A stretch of DNA of 64,000 nucleotides from Streptococcus gallolyticus subsp. gallolyticus DSM 16831 (GCF_002000985.1 NZ_CP018822.1:1754001-1818000), one strand, 5' to 3'. Shown: positions 37,633 through 48,349, counted from the stretch's first letter. The notes: generated by a model not told the origin, from the sequence alone. Numbers and translations: made by a program.

Positions 37633-39432
37633 ATGGAATTAAAAAAACGTTCGGAATTTCCTGAAAATGAATTGTGGGATTTGAGTGCCCTTTACCAAGA
37701 CCGTGAGGATTTTTTGCGAAGTATCGAAAAAACGTTAGAAGATATTAATCTTTTTAAACGAAATTACGAGGAAAATTTGACGACTTTGGAAGATTTTACC
37801 AGAGCGCTTTATGAAATTGAACAAATTTATATCGAGATGAGCCATATCGATAATTATTCTTTCATGCCGCAAACCAGCGACTTTAGTAATGAAGAATTTG
37901 CTCAGATTGCACAAGCTGGTGCTGATTTTTTCACGAAAGCCAATGTAGCATTAAGCTTCTTTGATACTGCGCTAGCGACTGCCGACTTAGAAATCCTTGA
38001 TACTTTAGAAGAAAATCCGCATTTTAGCGCAGCTATTCGCCAAGCGAAAATTCAAAAAAGTCATTTTATCTCCCCAGAAGTTGAAAAAGCGTTGACGAAC
38101 CTTGGTGAAGTTTTTAAAGCGCCAGAAGATATCTACACCAAAATGCGTGCAGGTGACTTTGAAATGGAAGATTTTGAAGTTGATGGCAAGGTCTATCAAA
38201 ACTCTTTTGTCACCTATGAAAATTTTTATCAAAATCATGAAAATGCTCAAGTCCGTGAAAAAGCCTTTCGTTCTTTTTCTGCAGGACTTCGTAAACATCA
38301 AAATGCCGCAGCAAGTGCTTATCTAGCACAAGTCAAATCAGAAAAAATCATTGCTGATATGCGAGGTTACGACTCTGTTTTTGATTACCTCTTAGCCGAA
38401 CAAGAAGTTAACCGTGACATGTTTGACCGTCAAATTGACCTTATCATGACAGAATTTGCTCCTGTTGCGCAAAAATACCTCAAACACGTTGCTCAAGTTA
38501 ATGGTCTTAAAAAAATGACTTTTGCAGACTGGAAGCTTGACTTGGATAGCGAGCTTAATCCAGAGGTTACGATTGATGATGCTTATGACTTGGTGATGAA
38601 ATCCGTTGCCCCACTTGGTGACGAATATGCTCAAGAAGTCTCACGTTATCAAGAAGAACGTTGGGTTGACTTTGCTGCTAATGCCAATAAAGATTCTGGT
38701 GGCTACGCTACTGACCCTTACAAAGTTCATCCCTACGTTTTAATGAGTTGGACTGGTCGTATGTCTGATGTGTACACACTTATCCATGAAATTGGTCACT
38801 CTGGACAATTTATCTTCTCAGACAACAACCAAAGTTACTTTAATACCCATATGTCAACTTATTACGTCGAAGCCCCTTCTACTTTCAACGAACTTCTGCT
38901 CAGCGATTACCTCGAAAAACAATTTGACACTCCACGTCAGAAACGCTTTGCCCTCGCTCATCGTTTGACAGATACTTATTTCCATAATTTTATCACTCAC
39001 TTACTTGAAGCTGCTTTTCAACGTCAGGTTTACAATCTCATTGAAGATGGAAAAACCTTCGGTGCTACACAACTTAACAAGATAATGAAAGATGTTCTTA
39101 GCCAATTTTGGGGTGATGCCATTGATATTGACGACGATGCTGCTTTAACTTGGATGCGCCAAAGTCATTATTATGCTGGGTTGTATAGCTACACTTACTC
39201 TGCAGGTATGGTTATTTCAACTTCTGGGTATCTTAATCTAAAAAATAACCCAAATGGTGCTAACGACTGGTTGAATTTCTTAAAATCAGGTGGTTCACGT
39301 ACGCCGCTTAACACCGCTAAATTAATTGGTGCCGATATTTCCACCGCACAACCACTCCGTGATACCATTCAATTTTTAAGTGATACCGTTGATCAAATTA
39401 TTGCTTATACAAAGGAGCTTAATCATGACTAA
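37633..39432 (+). CDS. pepF: Oligoendopeptidase F
   Basis: M3-family zinc metallopeptidase of 599 residues that cleaves peptides of moderate length in the cytoplasm. The HExxH zinc motif is LIHEIGHSGQF near residue 380, with the third ligand Glu in VEAPSTFNELL about 25 residues on. The N-terminal helical half typical of PepF/M3B is present. The start ATG follows AAAGGAG. Its last codons overlap the glutathione peroxidase start by 8 nt (ATGACTAA), so the two are translated from one message. Confidence 0.95.
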   Translation: MELKKRSEFPENELWDLSALYQDREDFLRSIEKTLEDINLFKRNYEENLTTLEDFTRALYEIEQIYIEMSHIDNYSFMPQTSDFSNEEFAQIAQAGADFFTKANVALSFFDTALATADLEILDTLEENPHFSAAIRQAKIQKSHFISPEVEKALTNLGEVFKAPEDIYTKMRAGDFEMEDFEVDGKVYQNSFVTYENFYQNHENAQVREKAFRSFSAGLRKHQNAAASAYLAQVKSEKIIADMRGYDSVFDYLLAEQEVNRDMFDRQIDLIMTEFAPVAQKYLKHVAQVNGLKKMTFADWKLDLDSELNPEVTIDDAYDLVMKSVAPLGDEYAQEVSRYQEERWVDFAANANKDSGGYATDPYKVHPYVLMSWTGRMSDVYTLIHEIGHSGQFIFSDNNQSYFNTHMSTYYVEAPSTFNELLLSDYLEKQFDTPRQKRFALAHRLTDTYFHNFITHLLEAAFQRQVYNLIEDGKTFGATQLNKIMKDVLSQFWGDAIDIDDDAALTWMRQSHYYAGLYSYTYSAGMVISTSGYLNLKNNPNGANDWLNFLKSGGSRTPLNTAKLIGADISTAQPLRDTIQFLSDTVDQIIAYTKELNHD

Positions 39433-39910
39433 TCTTTATGACTTTACTGTCAAAGCCCAAGACGGCTCTGATGTCCAATTGTCAAAATACCAAGGCAAAA
39501 TCCTACTCATTGTCAATACGGCAACAGGTTGTGGCTTAACCCCACAATACGAAGGACTACAAAAACTTTATGACACTTACCATGACAAAGGATTTGAAAT
39601 TTTAGATTTTCCTTGTAATCAATTTTTAAATCAAGCGCCAGGAAACGCCGACGAAATCAATACCTTTTGCACCTTGAATTACCAGACAACTTTTCCTCGC
39701 TTTGCGAAAATAAAAGTCAACGGTAAAGAAGCCGACCCACTCTATGATTGGCTAAAAAGTGAACAAAAGGGACCGCTTGGCAAACGTATTGAATGGAACT
39801 TTGCAAAATTTCTTATCGACCAAAATGGCAATGTCATCAAACGTTTTTCATCAAAAACAGAACCTGAAACAATTGTTACAGAAATTGAAAGCCTTATCAA
39901 TGACAAATAG
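39425..39910 (+). CDS. Glutathione/thiol peroxidase (Gpx family)
   Basis: 161 residues from the ATG at 39425, fixed by AAAGGAG seven nt upstream; the ORF could extend upstream into pepF but need not. Thioredoxin-fold peroxidase with a cysteine in place of selenocysteine in NTATGCGLTPQY (about residue 36), the FPCNQFLNQAPG Gln motif and WNFAKFLID with the Trp-Asn of the tetrad. It reduces organic or hydrogen peroxides; bacterial Cys-Gpx often use thioredoxin. Second gene of the pepF operon. Confidence 0.92.
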   Translation: MTNLYDFTVKAQDGSDVQLSKYQGKILLIVNTATGCGLTPQYEGLQKLYDTYHDKGFEILDFPCNQFLNQAPGNADEINTFCTLNYQTTFPRFAKIKVNGKEADPLYDWLKSEQKGPLGKRIEWNFAKFLIDQNGNVIKRFSSKTEPETIVTEIESLINDK

Positions 39911-40038
39911 CTGTCAGACTATTTGCAGCGCCTTTACTAGCATTACTTCTTTTGTAACAGTCCATAGATAAAATATTAAAAAATATGACAAAATGGTTAC
40001 AAAATGAGCATTGCTTTGATTTTTAAGCCTTTTTACGC

Positions 40039-40044
40039 TAAAAT
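40039..40044 (+). promoter_or_regulatory. Promoter of the GH25 lysozyme gene
   Basis: TTGATT (40016-40021), exact 17-nt spacer, TAAAAT (40039-40044); the ATG at 40052 is 7 nt beyond, predicting a leaderless mRNA. Confidence 0.7.
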
Positions 40045-40051
40045 ATGACTA

Positions 40052-40948
40052 ATGAGAAGACGAATAAAACCCATTGTTGTTGTAGTTTTCTTTGCCCTCT
40101 GTGGGCTACTTCTCGTGATTGGTAAAGCTCACTCAGATAGCTTACAAAAGCAACAACTAGCTTCAGCTAAGGATTCTATTCCAACTGTGAGTAGCACGAG
40201 TACTACCACTACATCAACTTCTGAAACTGATGAAGATTTTGTTCTTAATCCGATTATTGATATCTCAGGTTGGCAACTTCCAAGCGAAATTGACTATGAT
40301 ACTTTATCTCAGAATATTTCTGGTGCTATCGTTCGTGTTTATGGAGGGTCACAAATCAGTAAAGATAGCAATGCCGCCTATACAACTGGTATTGATAAAT
40401 CATTTAAGACACATATCAAAGAATTACAGAAACGAAATGTTCCTGTAGCCGTTTATAGCTACGCTCTCGGTACAACCGTCAAGGAGATGAAGGAGGAAGC
40501 AAAAACTTTCTATGAGAATGCTTCACCTTACAGTCCAACATTCTATTGGATTGATGTTGAAGAGGCGACTATGTCTGACATGAATAAAGGTGTACAGGCT
40601 TTCTTAAAAGAGCTCAAAAAACTCGGTGCGGAAAATGTCGGTATCTACATTGGAACTTATTTCATGGATGAACAAGAAATTTCCGTGGATGGTTTCGATG
40701 CAGTGTGGATTCCTGCTTATGGTTCTGACACTGGTTATTACGATGCTGCGCCACAAACTGATTTGGACTATGACCTCCATCAATACACCTCACAAGGTTA
40801 CATCAATGGTTTTAGTTCACCACTTGACTTAAACCAAATTGCCGTCACAAAAGATACGAAAACAACGTACGAAAAACTTTTCGGTACAACAAGTACCTCA
40901 AGCAGTAGCACGTCAAGTTCAAGCAGTACAACAAGTAGTAGCAAATAA
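40052..40948 (+). CDS. Exported GH25 lysozyme (muramidase)
   Basis: 298 residues. Basic N-terminus plus a hydrophobic helix (about 7-25) for export or anchoring, a Ser/Thr-rich linker (44-58), then a glycoside-hydrolase 25 barrel starting at IIDISGWQ (catalytic-type Asp 70) with the acidic pair in FYWIDVEEA near residue 170. It ends in a low-complexity Ser/Thr tail of about 25 residues. It should cleave the glycan strand of peptidoglycan outside the membrane. No Shine-Dalgarno. A second wall hydrolase gene follows after a terminator. Confidence 0.88.
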   Translation: MRRRIKPIVVVVFFALCGLLLVIGKAHSDSLQKQQLASAKDSIPTVSSTSTTTTSTSETDEDFVLNPIIDISGWQLPSEIDYDTLSQNISGAIVRVYGGSQISKDSNAAYTTGIDKSFKTHIKELQKRNVPVAVYSYALGTTVKEMKEEAKTFYENASPYSPTFYWIDVEEATMSDMNKGVQAFLKELKKLGAENVGIYIGTYFMDEQEISVDGFDAVWIPAYGSDTGYYDAAPQTDLDYDLHQYTSQGYINGFSSPLDLNQIAVTKDTKTTYEKLFGTTSTSSSSTSSSSSTTSSSK

Positions 40949-40977
40949 AAGCTAGGAAATACTATCCTAGCTTTTTT
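40944..40977 (+). terminator. Terminator of the GH25 gene
   Basis: AAAAGCTAGG-AAATACTAT-CCTAGCTTTTTT, starting at the stop codon. Confidence 0.9.
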
Positions 40978-41041
40978 GCTAACTCAATTTTTATAAAAAA
41001 GTTCTGAAAAATCCTGTGATTTTTAATGTCAAAATCAACAA

Positions 41042-41079
41042 TTTTAACCCTCAAATTAATATTAATTTAAGGGTTAAAA
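41042..41079. repeat. 38-nt near-perfect palindrome at the amidase promoter
   Basis: Left half TTTTAACCCTCAAATTAAT and right half ATTAATTTAAGGGTTAAAA are complementary except for one pair (41052/41069). It ends 2 nt before the -10 box TATAGT and covers the -35 position, which has no consensus hexamer. Likely an operator; the binding protein is unknown. Confidence 0.7.
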
Positions 41080-41081
41080 CT

Positions 41082-41087
41082 TATAGT
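41082..41087 (+). promoter_or_regulatory. Promoter -10 of the amidase gene
   Basis: TATAGT 6 nt before the ATG at 41094, no Shine-Dalgarno; the weak -35 inside the palindrome suggests activator dependence or repression. Confidence 0.5.
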
Positions 41088-41093
41088 AAAACT

Positions 41094-42080
41094 ATGCCAA
41101 CAAGAAATTATTCACGTAGAAAACGACAACAAAAATCTCAAATAATAACAATAGCTGGGCTTGTCACGGCAGCAGTCGCACTTGTCCTAATTCTCGCTAA
41201 ACTGATTTTTTCAGGAGTCACAACTTTAGCTTCAGACGGAAGTTTGGATTTATCAAATGCCAATTCTTATGACGTTTCCGAAACAGCTACGGTCTCTACT
41301 TCTGACGCTGTTATGTATACTAACGATGGTTCTAGCAGCAAAATTAGTGAAAATACTGCGATTACAATCAGTGCCTATTACTATGATGCGACGCTCGATG
41401 ACGAAGATATCACCTTAGCTCAATTTAGCATGAACGGTGATACTTACTATATCGACACGAATGATATTTCGCTTGAGCAGGATAATACTATTAATGCTTA
41501 TATCGTTGAAACACTTGGTTATTCGCACACTGATATTACCGATGACATTGAAAGTAGTTTTGAACAAGCCGCTTATAAGACAGATGACGGAAAACCTCTT
41601 GGGGTAATTATTCATGATACTGGCGTTGACAATTCAACGATTGAAAGCGAAGTGAATTATATGGTTCAAAGTTATGATGAAGAAGGTGTCTTTGTCCACT
41701 CTTTCATTGATAGTGATACCATTCTTCGCATTGCTGATGAAGATTACAAAGCTCAGGGTGCTGGTGCCAATGCCAATCCTTATTACATTCAATTTGAATT
41801 AACACATGAGGATTCTCAAAAAGGCTTCGCCGAGCAACTAGCAAACGCAGCTTATTATACTGCCTACATGCTCAAAAAATATGACCTTCCTGTAACACTT
41901 GGTCAAGAAGATGGCGAAGGAACCATTTGGACACATGAAATGGTCAGCCTTTACCTTGGTGGTACTGACCACGTTGATCCAACTGATTACTGGACAGAAA
42001 CCGCTAATGATTATTTCGGTACGGACTATGACGTCGAAGATTTTGTCGAACTCGTCCAAGCTTATTATAATGCTCTCTAA
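41094..42080 (+). CDS. Membrane-anchored N-acetylmuramoyl-L-alanine amidase (amidase_2-like)
   Basis: 328 residues if started at the ATG at 41094 (MPTRNYSRRKRQQ); the longer frame from 41016 runs through the palindrome and promoter. A very basic N-terminus is followed by a membrane helix (about 20-42), an SH3-like or linker region (to about 155) and an amidase_2-type domain. That domain shows GVIIHDTG, VFVHSFID and WTHEMVSLYLGGTDHVDPTDYW, matching zinc ligands and end motif. It should cut between muramic acid and the stem peptide. Apparently leaderless, like the lysozyme gene before it. Confidence 0.78.
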   Translation: MPTRNYSRRKRQQKSQIITIAGLVTAAVALVLILAKLIFSGVTTLASDGSLDLSNANSYDVSETATVSTSDAVMYTNDGSSSKISENTAITISAYYYDATLDDEDITLAQFSMNGDTYYIDTNDISLEQDNTINAYIVETLGYSHTDITDDIESSFEQAAYKTDDGKPLGVIIHDTGVDNSTIESEVNYMVQSYDEEGVFVHSFIDSDTILRIADEDYKAQGAGANANPYYIQFELTHEDSQKGFAEQLANAAYYTAYMLKKYDLPVTLGQEDGEGTIWTHEMVSLYLGGTDHVDPTDYWTETANDYFGTDYDVEDFVELVQAYYNAL

Positions 42081-42104
42081 AAGGTGCAAACTTGTACCTT
42101 TTTA
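42079..42104 (+). terminator. Terminator of the amidase gene
   Basis: AAAGGTGCAA-AC-TTGTACCTTTTT hairpin beginning at the stop codon, then a long T-rich tail. Confidence 0.8.
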
Positions 42105-42156
42105 TTTTTTTAGTAAAATAGTAATTGACTAATAAATAGAAAGATTGAGAGGGAAA

Positions 42157-42639
42157 ATGGCAAAAAAAGCAAAATTAAAAAAGACACTTGTTGACCAAAT
42201 TCTGGACAAGGCAAAAATCGAACACGACAGTTTAGCAATCAATGCACTTGAGGGAGACTTACCAGATGACATTGAAAAATCTGATATTTTCAAAACCCTT
42301 GCTTTAACAGGTGACAAAACAGGTCCTCTAATCGGAATTGTTCAAATCACCGAACATCTTTCTGAGAAAAAATTAGCCAAAGTTTCTGGCAACAAAAAAG
42401 TCAGCATGATTCCACAAAAAAATCTTCAAAAAACGACTGGCTACATTCACGGAGCAAATAATCCTGTCGGTATTCATCAGAAACACAATTTTCCGATTTT
42501 CATTGACAACCGTGCTTTAGAAATGGGTACGATGATTGTTTCTGCTGGTGAAATTGGACGTTCTATCCGCATTGACAGTCAAACCTTGGCAGATTTTGTT
42601 GGTGCCAGCTTTGCTGACTTGATTGACGATTCACATTAA
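42157..42639 (+). CDS. ybaK: YbaK/EbsC-type aminoacyl-tRNA deacylase
   Basis: 160 residues. Trans-editing protein that hydrolyses mischarged Cys-tRNA-Pro or similar. The start is the ATG at 42157 (MAKKAKLKK), with GAGAGGG five nt before; an upstream TTG at 42145 overlaps that site. Family landmarks are GPLIGIVQITEHLSEKKLAK, KKVSMIPQKNLQKTTGYIHGANNPVG and the FIDNRALEMGTMIVSAGEIGRS end. It is 22 nt before a phosphatase gene and probably co-transcribed with it. Confidence 0.9.
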   Translation: MAKKAKLKKTLVDQILDKAKIEHDSLAINALEGDLPDDIEKSDIFKTLALTGDKTGPLIGIVQITEHLSEKKLAKVSGNKKVSMIPQKNLQKTTGYIHGANNPVGIHQKHNFPIFIDNRALEMGTMIVSAGEIGRSIRIDSQTLADFVGASFADLIDDSH

Positions 42640-42661
42640 TTTTTAGATTGGAAAGTAACTG

Positions 42662-43291
42662 ATGAAATTTTATTTTGTACGTCATGGTAAAACACAATGG
42701 AACTTAGAAGGACGTTTCCAAGGAGCAAATGGTGACTCCCCACTCTTGGAGGAATCCGTCCATGATTTGGAAAAATTAGGTGATTATCTCCAAGATGTTA
42801 AATTTGATGCCGTTTTTTCAAGCGATTTAAAACGTGCCAGCGATACTTGCAAGATTATCATGTCACGCAGCCACTATCCAAAGCCAATCAGCTTTCAACC
42901 CTCGCTGCGTGAATGGCATCTTGGAAGATTGGAAGGCAGCAAAATTGCAACGATAACATCTATTTATCCTCAACAAATGCAAGCTTTTCGACATAATTTA
43001 GCTAAATTCGATAATGATGTATTTGACGCTGAATCTGTTTATCAAACCACTAAACGCGTTGAGTCATTCATTAAATCAATGAAAAATCAACCTTATCAGA
43101 ATGTCTTGTTAGTTGGGCATGGTGCTAATTTTACCGCCTCTATCCGTACTTTATTAGGATATGAACCAGCCGTTCTCCGTGCCAAAGGCGGACTTGATAA
43201 CGGTAGTGTGACGATTTTAGAGACCAAGGATTTTAAAACCTTCACTTGCCTAAAATGGAATGACACATCTTATAAACAAAAGAAATCTTAA
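42662..43291 (+). CDS. Histidine phosphatase (phosphoglycerate-mutase-like)
   Basis: 209 residues. The branch-1 histidine phosphatase signature RHGKTQWNLEGRFQG at 8-22 carries the catalytic His. The second His lies in LVGHGANF and the phosphate-binding Arg in SSDLKRASDTCK. The lack of the long mutase insert points to a cofactor-independent phosphatase rather than a glycolytic mutase. Substrate unknown. Second gene after ybaK, closed by a strong terminator. Confidence 0.88.
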   Translation: MKFYFVRHGKTQWNLEGRFQGANGDSPLLEESVHDLEKLGDYLQDVKFDAVFSSDLKRASDTCKIIMSRSHYPKPISFQPSLREWHLGRLEGSKIATITSIYPQQMQAFRHNLAKFDNDVFDAESVYQTTKRVESFIKSMKNQPYQNVLLVGHGANFTASIRTLLGYEPAVLRAKGGLDNGSVTILETKDFKTFTCLKWNDTSYKQKKS

Positions 43292-43300
43292 AGACAAAAA

Positions 43301-43328
43301 AACCTCCTAAATAGCGTTTAGGAGGGTT
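43301..43328. terminator. Bidirectional terminator
   Basis: CCTCCTAAA-TAGCG-TTTAGGAGG with an A-run on the left and GTT/TTTA on the right, between the converging phosphatase genes. Confidence 0.8.
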
Positions 43329-43334
43329 CATTTA

Positions 43335-44243
43335 TTAGTTATTTCTTGCGTATTTTAGGCGCAAAACTTTTTCTTGTTGTTTGTCCAAACGAAGCAGGAT
43401 AACAACTTTATCAATACTCATGTTACTTTCAAGCAGACGTTCTGCTGCCATCATCAATCCGTTATTGATACCCATTTCAAGAATTGGATTTTTCTTGTCA
43501 TTGACATCAAAGATGAATTTATTATCAGGAAGGTCAAAGAGAACTTTCACAGCTCCGAACAATTGTTCAAAGTTATCAATAGCAACATCATAAACTGGTT
43601 TGATACCAGGTTTCAAGCTACGACCACGGTGGTTAAACCACATTGAGTGCCAGCCACCATTGAAAGCACCGACAACGTCATTGTCATATGAATCACCAAC
43701 GTAAAGTGTTGTTGCAGGGTTCATGTCAAATTGCTCAGCAGCAAGGTTGAAAATCTCTTTTTCTGGTTTTTGGAATCCAGTCGCTTGGCTGACAAGGACA
43801 CGTTTTGGATCAACATAATCATAAAGACCAAGTTTTTTAACTTTTTTCAATTGGTGTTCCGTTGGTCCATTCGTGATAATTCCCATTGGAACGCCTTTTT
43901 CTTTAAGAAAATCAAGCGTCATGCGCATCTCATCAAGCATTGTGATATTTTCCAATTCTTCTTCATAGATTTCTTGAAAATGCACGCCAGTTGCTTCATC
44001 GATTTCACGGTAACCAAATTCTAACAAGGTTTCCTTGCAACGCCAAAAACGGAAATACTCAGTTGTCCACTCACCTGCCATTACACGCGGAAATCCAACA
44101 TCTGAATAATGACGGAAACGAATATAAGCCTGATTGATTTTACTCATATCAAAATCAGGGAAACATTTCTCAACGGCAATGCGATAAGGTGCCTGTTGGT
44201 CATAAATCGTATCATCAACATCAAAAACAATTGAAGTAATCAT
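43335..44243 (-). CDS. HAD-IA hydrolase (YjjG-like) with C-terminal extension
   Basis: 302 residues. Motif I FDVDDTIYD (nucleophile Asp 8), ITNGPTEHQLKK motif II, KPEKEIF motif III Lys and YVGDSYDNDVVGA motif IV resemble the YjjG pyrimidine-nucleotidase group. That group is about 230 residues. The last 70 (from about FDVNDKKNPILEM) form an added, mainly helical tail ending LRLKYARNN, which I cannot assign. AAAGAG precedes the ATG. Single gene, convergent with ybaK-phosphatase. Confidence 0.82.
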   Translation of the reverse strand: MITSIVFDVDDTIYDQQAPYRIAVEKCFPDFDMSKINQAYIRFRHYSDVGFPRVMAGEWTTEYFRFWRCKETLLEFGYREIDEATGVHFQEIYEEELENITMLDEMRMTLDFLKEKGVPMGIITNGPTEHQLKKVKKLGLYDYVDPKRVLVSQATGFQKPEKEIFNLAAEQFDMNPATTLYVGDSYDNDVVGAFNGGWHSMWFNHRGRSLKPGIKPVYDVAIDNFEQLFGAVKVLFDLPDNKFIFDVNDKKNPILEMGINNGLMMAAERLLESNMSIDKVVILLRLDKQQEKVLRLKYARNN

Positions 44244-46063
<1,820 letters not shown>

Positions 46064-46086
46064 ATTAGATTATATAATCATTTAAA

Positions 46087-46119
46087 ACCTTCCCTTGAAT
46101 AATTCAAGGGATATTTTTT
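46087..46119 (+). terminator. Terminator of lysS
   Basis: CCCTTGAA-TAA-TTCAAGGG (46092-46110) then ATATTTTTTA. Confidence 0.9.
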
Positions 46120-46136
46120 AGTTTAAAATAAAAGAA

Positions 46137-46165
46137 AACTGACAGCAGAAATTCTACTGTCAGTT
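46137..46165 (-). terminator. Terminator overlapping the stop of the orphan gene
   Basis: AACTGACAG and CTGTCAGTT form a 9-bp stem; on the minus strand TTTTCTTTTATTT follows. The stop codon lies inside the upstream arm. Confidence 0.75.
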
Positions 46166-46915
46166 ACCTCCTAAGTATTTTGAACTATATGCTCTTCCCT
46201 CTTTAGACTGTAAAATACTGATGAAGTAATGCTTTAAATCTAATACAACATTTACATCTTCTTTATCTAGATAAAATACTCTTCCTGTTTGCGGTTCGCG
46301 TAATTTCTTATACAATTCGTTACCACTAGGCCATACCAATTTCCTTGCTTGTGGGACGAATATATTCTTACCCCCAATAGGCAATTGCATTCTTCCTTCA
46401 CCTTGATTAACTCTTTTTGAAAATGACTTATTTATCAGCGTTATTGTAGCTAACCCTAAATTATTTTTCCCAATTATCACTATTATAAAGGGACGAATAT
46501 CATACTCCGACTCCTTATCAGAATAGTAGCACATCTGTTTTGATAACTTATACTCATATTTACCGTTCGACAACCCAACTTTTTTCAACTTATTTACGGA
46601 TAGGCTATCTCCATATAACGCTTGATTGTTGCTATCAAAGGAAATCTTACTATCATTCTCTGAGTAAATCAAGAACACATCAGGATCATCCCCAAAATTC
46701 CCATGAAATGACAAAGAATGAAAAACATAAAAACTATGTTTATACTTTGTAATGGCAGCTATTTCTAAAGACGATGAGACAGGTGATATAAATTCTAAAT
46801 TTTCAATCCTTGATTTTCTAACAACATTCCAATCTCTAATCTTTTTCAATAAATCACTAACACTAAAACTCCCCGTAATATTTGAATGAGATATTCCTAA
46901 ACTAATATTAATCAT
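46160..46915 (-). CDS. Orphan protein of unknown function, 251 aa
   Basis: Not recognised. The start is the ATG at 46915 (MINISLGISHSN), with GGAGGGG upstream; a longer frame adds 15 codons. No signal peptide, no membrane span; mixed alpha/beta composition with Ser/Asn/Lys richness. Segments that stand out are FYVFHSLSFHGNFGDDPDVFLIY, a YSDKESEYDIRPFIIVIIGKNN strand-rich core and a basic stretch ending RVNQGEGRMQLPIGGKN. It sits alone in an AT-rich stretch between lysS and a TetR gene, which suggests accessory DNA. Its own terminator and ribosome binding site imply a functional gene. Confidence 0.6.
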   Translation of the reverse strand: MINISLGISHSNITGSFSVSDLLKKIRDWNVVRKSRIENLEFISPVSSSLEIAAITKYKHSFYVFHSLSFHGNFGDDPDVFLIYSENDSKISFDSNNQALYGDSLSVNKLKKVGLSNGKYEYKLSKQMCYYSDKESEYDIRPFIIVIIGKNNLGLATITLINKSFSKRVNQGEGRMQLPIGGKNIFVPQARKLVWPSGNELYKKLREPQTGRVFYLDKEDVNVVLDLKHYFISILQSKEGRAYSSKYLGGN

Positions 46916-47727
46916 ACTATTCCCCTCCTCACAGTAGATTTCCTTGTTTATTTTGTTCATTTAGTATATGCAATTCTGATTTTATTTAGTACTAAATAAT
47001 GATAATGAGGTTTATATTGGAAAATAAGCTTAAAAAATCTTCTAATCTTAAATCACTATTCATTACATTTTAATATATTGAATAACCTCAACTTTATATT
47101 TAGAAATATATACATGGAAAAACTTTTACATTTTTAAATAGCTCATTTAATATAGAAAATAAAGCTACATAAACCACTCGTTATTCTGTATCCTCACAAT
47201 TACGAAAAACATGGCTAAACACTCTAACAATCATTTCCAAAATTTAGTATTCTAAATTCCTAATCGATTATTCAAATCACCATCAAAATGTATATTAAAT
47301 GATAGCTCTCTTAAATGGCAGAAGGAGCTAATACTATAATGATTATCACCAATGTGAAAATTATCAATTTATGTACCAATAAAAAATGTGCTTTTTACCA
47401 CATACATACTTTGTGAAGTGCTCCCAGTATTATTATAGTACAACAACGCATCTAAAAGCAGGTTTAAAACTTTTTATTTGTCCTTTTCCTTATTTTAAAA
47501 AATAAAGTTTTACTTCCTAACTCTATTATCTTATTTCTAAAAAATTTTCATTATTTATTTACATTATGTCAATTAATATTTTAAAACTTAAAATATTAAT
47601 CGACTAGAATTCCCTATTTCATAAGGTTTTCAACAAATAAAATGAGAAAATATTCACTCTCTAAGCAAATTAGATAAATTCTTCTGCTTGTGTTAAAATA
47701 CCTATAAATTTACTGGGGGTTCACACT
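46916..47727. other. 812-nt AT-rich non-coding stretch
   Basis: No ORF above 60 codons on either strand. A 25-codon frame (47339-47416, MIITNVKIINLCTNKKC...) follows AGAAGGAG by 11 nt, but its ATG also lies within TATAAT (47335-47340), so it may be promoter rather than gene. A TTAAAAT -10-like box lies near 47693, before the TetR gene. Otherwise this looks like decayed or imported DNA. Confidence 0.5.
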
Positions 47728-48309
47728 ATGGCAAAATATACGCGTGAAAAAATCATCGATGCTTTCTTTGCATTGGCTTCAGAAAATCCAGAGAAATCAA
47801 ATTTTACAATTTCCGAGATTGCTTCAAAAGCTGGCATTTCAAGACAGGCCATTTATCAAAAACATTTTAAAAATTTCAATGAAATTATATTGTATGTCCA
47901 TAATCTCATCGATAAAGAGATTTGCCAAGTATTTAATAATTATAATCCCTCCAGTAATATCAACCCTTTAGATTACATAGCTGAAAATGTTTTACCAGCA
48001 ATTTGGAAGGAGAGACAGTGGATAAGGTGTCTCTATACTACAAATATCGATCCTAATTTTGAAGATTTTATTGTATCTACTTACACTAAATGGGGTGCTT
48101 CAAATATTGTCCCAAAAGAAGGACAATTCAATCTCTCAAATGAAGAAGTGGTTCAACTCGTTACATCACTCACTGTAGTTGTTATTAAAAATTGGATTAC
48201 TCAAGATAATCCTTCTCCACCTAAGCAATTTAAAGGAGAATTTCTGAGGCTTATCAGAACACCTATTTATGAATATATCAATCATACAGCTGTTACCGTC
48301 TCTGATTAA
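47728..48309 (+). CDS. TetR/AcrR-family transcriptional regulator
   Basis: 193 residues. The N-terminal helix-turn-helix fits TetR: REKIIDAFFALA, then FTISEIASKAGISRQAIYQKHFKNFNEII (about 24-52). The C-terminal ligand domain (about 60-190) is divergent and Trp-rich (WKERQWIRCLYTTNI). CTGGGGG precedes the ATG. TetR repressors usually control themselves and a neighbour, but the flanking genes are a 780-nt non-coding stretch and a convergent HAD gene. The target is therefore not evident, and a lost neighbour is possible. Confidence 0.82.
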   Translation: MAKYTREKIIDAFFALASENPEKSNFTISEIASKAGISRQAIYQKHFKNFNEIILYVHNLIDKEICQVFNNYNPSSNINPLDYIAENVLPAIWKERQWIRCLYTTNIDPNFEDFIVSTYTKWGASNIVPKEGQFNLSNEEVVQLVTSLTVVVIKNWITQDNPSPPKQFKGEFLRLIRTPIYEYINHTAVTVSD

Positions 48310-48349
48310 ATACCTAAAATGTCCCTAGCATAAAGTTAGATATGATTTT

